Source of the DNA: Camellia lanceoleosa | Lineage: Eukaryota; Streptophyta; Magnoliopsida; Ericales; Theaceae | DNA length: 64,000 bases | Direction: 5' to 3' | Assembly: GCA_025200525.1 (NCBI GenBank) | Contig: CM045762.1 | Span: forward strand, 80,629,893 to 80,693,892 | Shown here: one piece after another, positions 57,384 through 64,000 of the stretch | How positions within the stretch are numbered: the stretch's first letter is position 1 | Layout: the number at the start of each line of letters is the position of its first letter | Made by a program: the position numbers and the translations under genes | Notes under the pieces: generated by a model | Told to the model about the DNA's origin: nothing | The model's database searches: none | What the model saw: the letters and a program-made list of their open reading frames with translations, nothing else

Positions 57384-60300
57384 TGTAAACACCCCATTTT
57401 TGACCATCCTCAAGACTTAGACGTCATCGTTTGAACACTCAATGATCATCCATGCTTGTGTTCGTTTCGAGTTCTCAGAGGTCTCGGCTACGCGCCTTGC
57501 CTCAAGATCTCTCAACTTGTCTGTTTTGTGCTTGGTTGTGGACCAGACACTTGTGTTTTTGCTTCTAAGGGTTGCTTGTTTGCCATCCCCTCAACCCACC
57601 GACTAGGGCATGATGCATTCGGCCCCTTTTTCTTGCCATCGGCCAAGAGTGTTGGCCGGTCGGCACTATATTTGGTCGGCCAGCACTTATGTTGGCTGAT
57701 CGGCCATTTTTGGTGGCCGAACCTTGTTCATCTGCTTTATGCAGATATTTTATGGCAGCTGGTGCAGCTGGCATCCACAATTCACCCCCTCCATACACGT
57801 GTATAGAGGGATTTCCCTTTGCTTAGCTTCTCTTGGAAGCTTTAGAAGTTGAGCTTCTATAAAGAGGGAGCCCCTCCTCCCTCCTCTAGGGTTCAGAAAA
57901 ATTGCCTTAGAAAAGATAGATATGGCCTTGTATCTATCTTGCCTTGTTTCTCTATTTTTGTGCTTCAAAAGTGTAGTATTGTCTTAGTTTAGCACACAAA
58001 CACCTAGCAATACACCTTCTCTTTGTTATTGAGGTACTAAGGGGTTGGTTTTGGTGTTCTTGGGTGGGTTTGAACTCAACAAACCTGCTGGAGCTTTGTT
58101 CTTGAAGAGGTTCTTCAAGGGTGAGAAACTACCCTCTTTATTTCCCATTTTTGCACAAGCTTTTGGCCTATCTTGCATGCTTTTTTGAGCTTAACTTATA
58201 ATTGATAAAAGTTCTGATTTTGCATGCTTTTGATCTTTGTTTAAGGTCCCTTTGAGGTTTGGGGTTGTTCCCCCCTCCCCCCTCTTAGGCCTTTTTAGGC
58301 CTTGTCTTAGACCATTCATTTTGGCCCTTGTTCTTAGATTTGCATGACCTCTCTACCACTGAAATCCAGAGGATTTTCAGTGGTGGAGAGGTGGTTTTGG
58401 TGTCTTAAATAGGAGAGGGTCATCCCCTCTCCATGTTGTCTTTAATGCTTACATAAATGGCTTATGTTGGTAGCTTGTATGCTTAGCTTGTTTTAGCTTT
58501 ATTTCAGTGTGTATTAGGCTTTGTTTTTCCCTAATACGTCTCTATTTTAAGTTGGTTTAGACATACCATGCATGCTTTGTATACTTGTCTTGTAATCCCA
58601 TGATTTGCCTTAACATGCACCATGTTCTAACATGTCTTTTTAGCATGATTTTGGCTTAACTTCATGAAGCTTCTAGCTTTGTTTTAACATGCTAAAGCTC
58701 TGATTTGGGTTGTTTTGGTCGTCCATGACTTGCTTTGTATAGCCACCATGTAATCTAGCTTGTAGGCTTTGAGTATTGAATCCTTTGACATGCTTTACTT
58801 GGGCCATTTCAGTGGTTTGGCATCACTTGTTATGTTATTTCAGTCCATATAGTATGCTCAAATACTTGTGTTTATCACCTATTCCATGCTTTGGATAGTT
58901 TGTGTGTTATGCCTCATGAGCGTGCCATTGTATATGCCACCATGCCTGGGCAATTGGGATGCCATCCAAATGGGTTTTTGGGCCCGTTTTAGCATGTCAT
59001 ATCTCTGATTTTGGTCGCTTGAATCATGCCATGTTTGGTTGTCTTAGGTGTAGTGTAACACCTCTTTGGTAGCCTTGCATGTCTCACGTTTTTGCCCCTT
59101 GTTTTAGCTTGTTTTGGCTTTGTTCATTGCATGTTTTAGGCTCACTTTGGTATGCCTTAGGAGTGTTTTAGGTTATGCTTGCCATATGCTCTTTGTCTTG
59201 TGTAGCTCTGGTTCAAGCCCCTTTCACTAATCTTAAGCTTTAAGCCTTGTGCATGCTTTGATCATGATTTGTCTATGTGATTTGGCATCACTCCTAGCAT
59301 TATTTCAGAGCATGTAATGTTGTCACATTTGCATGCTTTTCATTCCTTTGACGTGTTCTTGAAAGTTGCCTTTTATACCTTAGTCTTTAGGCCAATTGGC
59401 ATGCATGTTTGTATGTGCATTTGTCCTCATTTCTAGAGCATTTTGGTGAGAGCTGTCCATTTTGGTTTAAGTCCATCCCCGCATGTTGTTGCATGCTTGC
59501 CTTGTATATTGTTACATACTATTTGCATATTTGGTAAATTGCATGTTGTAGCATGCTAGTTCAATTGTGCCTTGTTGTGTACTTAGTCCATGACATGTTG
59601 TTGCATGCTTAAGTTGTAATGCATTTGGCATGCATTCTCCTCTTTTAGTTGCTTAACATGTTGTCACATGTTTGCCTCACATGTTGTTGCATGTTTGTCA
59701 TTGGCATTGTTGTTACATGCCTTGCATGCATATTTCTTTAGGTTGTATGCCTATCGCACATTGCTTGTTTGCATGCTCATGTTGCATTAGCTTGCTTGCA
59801 TGCCTAGGTTGCATAGCATTAAGCATGCATCCCTTGCCTCTTGATCAACCATGATGGAGGTTAGGGCCCCCTTTCGTGTTTATGTGCATCCACTGTACAT
59901 TAATTTGCACACTCGGCTCCTTTGGCCATCATGCATTGAAATGCGTGATTGATGGCCCGAGGATCGAGAACCATACTCCTTTGAGTCTCAAACATGATAA
60001 GGAGGGTGGTGGTGCAAACATTGCCTTGAAAATGCATTGCCATGCTCTATCTGTCCTCTGCTGCAGCAAAACAGGATTTTGTAAGAAGAGATGGCCGGTC
60101 GGCCATCTTCAGTGCCGGCTGGCTATGTATTGTTGGGCGAGGTCCCCACAAATGGTCAATGACCAGTTCCTCTTGGCCGGTGGCCTTGAATTTCAGTCGA
60201 TGACATCCCACAGTGCTCAGACGTTGATTCAGAAGCATTCTTGAGACTTGCACAGTTCTCAGAGGTGGAGAGCCGTGTAAATAGAGGCAACATATGACAT

Positions 60301-61529
60301 GGCAATGGATTTCTGAGCGAAGCCGTTTGAGCACGCATGCATCCCTCTTCCCGAGGCTATTTTACTGCTTTAATAGCTTAATTAATTTGTTTAATTAGTT
60401 AAGTGTTGTGTAATAGTTAGTTAGCTCGTTAGTTAGTTAATTATTTGATTTGTATTATTCTTTCGGTCCCTCCGTCGAGAGGGCAAATTGTGTAATAAGC
60501 GTGCATGTGTGTGATGCATGTCTTCTAACCCCCACTTCTTTCTCCCTTTTACTTAACTGCTTACGATGGTTAGTTCTAGGGCACATTTCAATTAGCATCC
60601 TTATGTTATGCATGTTTGCATCATTAATCTGTATTGCATGCACCGGGCTCGACGCATCATACTAACTGCATAGTATTTCAATTTCAACTTGAATACGTGT
60701 ATCGAGTTGTCGCATTTCACATGCCATTATTAGATTAGCCAAGCCTATTCTAATTGCATTTCGCATGTGTTGCATTAGCCATCTTAACATGAACTAGGAT
60801 CATGTATGATTTCTAACTAGTTTCTTGTTTTGGCTTGGAGTACACTGTGAGTGTTTATGCTTTAGCACCTTGCTTGTATGTGAGTGTTAACATGAAAGCA
60901 TGCTTGCCATGAGGCTATTTGCTTATATGATATAACTGCTTGAACGCCTGTGGGTGAAGGTTGGATTGCTTGAATTGGGGCAATCCATTGAAATCCGTGC
61001 TTTAGTCTACTTGCGAGTAGCAAACCTCAAACCGTTTCTAAACAAACGGATATGCGATGCTTTGTTCCAAATTAGGCAATCTAGTCTATACTTGTGTGCT
61101 GTGTGCATCACCTAGTAATTCTAGCTAATTAACCGGAATAAGAACGCATGTGTTTTGAAAAACTCGATATCATGCTTAGTACAGGCCGATCTTCGGATCG
61201 GGCGAGCGGGGGTGCTTATAGATGACCTTCCCCAATCGTACCCAAGTTCCCGAGCCGAGGCAACTTTGGTGATGACGGACACGTGGCCTTAGGCACGAAT
61301 CAGGGTTTCCTAAATTTCCCAAAAATAAAATATTTAGGTGGCGATTCTGTATCTGGCAAAGCAGTCCATGTTTGGCACTTCTTTCTTAAAAATCAGTTTT
61401 CCAAAACGATTTGCCAAATTTGGACTCTTTAGTGATTTATCGGTCTCGCATTGCACTTTGCGGGATTAAATTCAGAACCGTGACATTTGAGTCCTAATCA
61501 GAGAACTAAAGCCCCTGTATGCGTCTACA
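57384..61529 (+). repeat. Element A 3' LTR (4.15 kb)
   Basis: Collinear with 23535-27698. It starts TGTAAACACC (one substitution from the other LTR) and ends GCGTCTACA. A stretch of about 20 bp present at 25595 is absent. Confidence 0.93.
57620..57864 (+). promoter_or_regulatory. Element A 3' LTR promoter region
   Basis: Contains GGCCGGTCGGC near 57654, the palindrome CCCTCCATACACGTGTATAG (start 57787) with G-box CACGTG, and TATAAAG at 57858-57864. Same order as in the 5' LTR. Confidence 0.65.
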
Positions 61530-61989
61530 CTCTAACTCTAACAAAACCCCATAACCTGGGCCACAGATATCCCCAGCCTACAAAAAACCCACCTACCACA
61601 CTCAAAAGAATTCAAACCCGTCTAAGGGCCTAGAAAATTCTATGAATACTGCAATTCCTGAGCTACACACCAAAACAAAACCATTTCCTTATCAAACAAC
61701 TAGAACTAGTCAGGATAAGGACATCACTAATTCAGACATGATGCCTGCTCAACCCAGAACTGCAAACCCAAATCCCACGCTAGATGAAATTGATTCCGCA
61801 AAAAATCCCCATGGAGGAGTTTATAGATGTTAACACCAACCGACACCCACATAACCCTCTTACCATAAACCAAACCTCCCTACTAGAAGATAGAGACCCA
61901 AGAGTTCATAAACCCCCAGACCCAGGAATCCACCATGGAGAGAGAGGAGACAAATCTACCAACAGTCTTGACACACAAAATAGAGGGTA
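61530..61989 (+). pseudogene. LINE-2 ORF1, C-terminal part
   Basis: It resumes at the base after element A. The frame at 61642-61833 is rich in Asn, Thr and Pro (TKTKPFPYQTTRTSQDKD), and another frame gives PPDPGIHHGERGDKSTN (to 61989). Low-complexity tails of this kind are usual for LINE ORF1 proteins of the DUF4283 type. The call rests mainly on its position between the two recognised LINE parts. Confidence 0.55.
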
Positions 61990-62225
61990 GAGCATTGTGT
62001 CTGTTATTAGAACCAGGGATCGAAGCAATTCACCGTGTGGACATAGTTTGGTGGATTGAACAGATAAGGCTGAGAATCGAACTAGAATGGAGCACCATAC
62101 TTGTTCTAGTTCTTCTAATCCACTCATTCCAGATGGCATCCACGAGGTCAGTAGACCAAGGTCATCGTAGAATTCGAAGCATCATGTCGAGTCTAGCCTC
62201 TAAACCCCTCCCAAACTATCCATAA

Positions 62226-64000
62226 ATGGACTCTATGAAGATCATGATCTGGAACTGTCGAGGATCAGGAAACAACACTTTCAAGTGTAATATGAGAAAA
62301 CTCATAAGGACACACAGACTGGAAATTCTGATCCTCATGAAACAAATGTCACTTTCAACTCCCTAAGGAATTTCTTCAACAATATAGGATTCTCAGCTTC
62401 TACAATGGTTGATTCAATAAGAAGAATGGGCAGTATCTAGCTTATATGGGATACGGATCATGTCAATGTCCAAACATCTGTTGTATCTAATCAATACATA
62501 CATGCTACCGTTCACAAGGAAAACTATGAAAAATGGATCTTATCAACAATGTATGCCAGTCCAAATCTAGCAGCCAGAGAGACTTTTTGGGAGGAACTCA
62601 AACAGAAAGCTAACAACATGAACTAGCCTTGGTTGATGGCTGGAGACTTCAATGATTCCATTGATCAAAGTGAAAGAAGAAGCTTCTCTTCTAACTTCAA
62701 CTTTAACAGAACATAGAGATTCAAGGAGAGAATCAATAATCGTAACCTCATTGATCTGGGAAGCGTAGGGCCTCAACTCACTTGGTCCAACAATAGACAA
62801 AGACTAGCCAACACCATGGAACGCTTAGACAGAGCAATGAGCGACAGCAAATGGAGAACACTCTTTCCTGAAGGCACAATGAGAGCACTACCTCGAACAT
62901 ACTCAGACCACTCTCCTCTAGTGATTCTCACCCAAGGTATGCATCCCTCTAACCCCCATAACAGTCCTTTTAGATTTGAAGCTACATGGTTATGTCACCC
63001 CAATTTCACTAATGTTGTCCATAAGTCTTGGCTTAATAGGGATAATGACCTCTTAAGTGCCATTGATGAATTTACCTATAACATTAAAATCTGGAATAAA
63101 GATGTGTTTGGAAACATTTTTAAAAGAAAATGAACCCTTCTTGCCCACATAGAGAGAATCAAAAAGACCCAAGCCCACTCATTTTCTCACAACCTGTATG
63201 TTTTAGAAAAAGACCTAGTGAAACATTACTTGGCCTTTGTATGGAAAATCTCTCTAACATGATCAAGATACAAACTGAAAGTGATAGGTGGAAGGGACTC
63301 AAAGTTTCTAAAGCTAGCCCTCCCATTTCCCATCTCTTTTTCGCTGATGATGTCATCTTGTTTGCTAAAGCCAACAATAGCAATTGTGATTGTATAATGG
63401 AGGTGCTTTTTGAATTTTGTGATATGTCTGGCAAAAAGATCAATCTCCAAAAATCCAAAATGTTTGTCTCACCTAACCTCATCAGAAGAGCAGCCCTTCC
63501 TCTCAGTTATAAATGTGGCATATCTCTCACTGATGACTTGGGTAAATACTTAGGCACACCCATGCTCCACTATAGAGTCAACAAAAACCTTATAAAGAAC
63601 ACCTTTAAGAAAATGTCCAAAAGACTTTCAAGATGGAAAGCTAAGACCTTGTCCTTAGCTGGTAGAACTACTTCGGTCAAATCTGTAACCTCTGTTATTC
63701 TAAACCATATTATGCAAACCATAGAACTCCCTAGGAGTGTGTGTGACCAAATTGACAAATTGAATAGAAATTTCTTATGTGGCAGTACTGAAAGAAGAAG
63801 GAAAATCCATCTTGTGAATTGGTATCAAGTGTGCAACAATAAGAAACATGGTGGATTGGGCATAAGAAAAGCTAGAGAACAAAAATCAGCTCTTATTTCT
63901 AAACTAGGATGGAAATTGGCTAATAAATCTGAGGATCTCTGGTGCAAAGTTCTTAGGGCCAAATACCTTAGGAATCATTCCATATCTAGTTGGCTTAGCA
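62226..64000 (+). pseudogene. LINE-2 ORF2 (endonuclease and reverse transcriptase), internally deleted
   Basis: ORF2 begins at ATG 62226 with MKIMIWNCRGSGN, the start of the apurinic-type endonuclease. Frameshifts and stops follow. The endonuclease continues with WLMAGDFND and LIDLGSVGPQLTWSN, and with YSDHSPL in the frame 62816-63133. At about 63230 the sequence passes from KDLVKHYL-type linker straight to LCMENLSNMIK, so the fingers and the first half of the palm are deleted. From ATG 63241 the frame is open to the window end (253 codons). It has the catalytic HLFFADDVILF (Asp-Asp at 63346-63351), KYLGTPM, LSLAGRTT and GGLGIRKAREQ. The gene runs off the window. Confidence 0.85.

Larger units (their letters stand above)
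23535..61529 (+). mobile_element. Element A: giant Ogre/Tat-like LTR element with antisense PMD gene
   Basis: The LTRs at 23535-27698 and 57384-61529 begin TGTAGACACC or TGTAAACACC and end GCGTCTACA. The flanks are ATCTA (23530-23534) and CTCTA (61530-61534), a 4-of-5 match that reads as a decayed target duplication; a single LINE is continuous across it. Contents in order: LTR, primer site, gag remnant, pol scraps, Tat-type 3' UTR motifs, antisense PMD gene, tandem repeats, polypurine tract, LTR. Element B (34812-52986) is nested inside, so the original length was about 19.8 kb. There is no reverse transcriptase or integrase domain, so it is non-autonomous. Confidence 0.88.

Overview
The window is plant nuclear DNA, almost certainly from an angiosperm. 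It consists of nested retrotransposons. I found no intact host gene and no tRNA or rRNA gene. The evidence is Ty1/copia gag-pol remnants with plant-type domains, a plant LINE with a DUF4283/CCHC ORF1, and a giant Ty3/gypsy-derived family of the Ogre/Tat type. The species cannot be told from the sequence. Every coding region seen is interrupted except the last one, a LINE reverse-transcriptase segment that is still open at base 64000.

Layout. 1-2600: AT-rich intergenic DNA with a MITE-like element, an almost perfect 46-bp-arm hairpin, CT-rich repeats and a foldback. 2709-3410: a LINE ORF1 fragment on the minus strand. 3566-9635: Copia-1 on the minus strand, damaged only by two in-frame stops and two frameshifts. 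9636-11420: intergenic. 11426-22114: Copia-2, an old minus-strand element with LTRs of about 1.2 kb and a TATAC target duplication. Two solo LTRs of one related family sit inside it, each with an exact 5-bp duplication (AATTC and ATGTC). 22240-23534 and 61530-64000: one LINE cut in two by a 38-kb insertion.

That insertion is the main content. Element A (23535-61529, plus orientation, LTRs of about 4.15 kb) carries a degenerate Ogre/Tat-like gag, a pol reduced to scraps, the usual Tat-type 3' untranslated motifs, then a multi-exon plant mobile domain (PMD) gene in antisense with its own TATA-like promoter, then blocks of tandem repeats, a polypurine tract and the 3' LTR. Element B (34812-52986, minus orientation, LTRs of about 3.5 kb) has the same layout. 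It is inserted in inverse orientation into an intron of element A's PMD gene, with an exact CATAT duplication. Both copies share the pol deletion joint, so the family was already non-autonomous before either copy inserted. Mobilisation in trans by an intact Ogre/Tat relative is my inference.

The point I find most worth following is that the antisense PMD promoter and the LTR U3 promoter of this family share short GC-rich words (GCCGATCGGC, GCCGGTCGG) just upstream of their TATA boxes. One element thus seems to carry two divergent promoters with common cis-motifs. The tandem repeats before the 3' LTR differ almost completely between A and B, although one short monomer is common to both. All boundaries were read by eye. 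Those supported by target duplications are firm, others are approximate.
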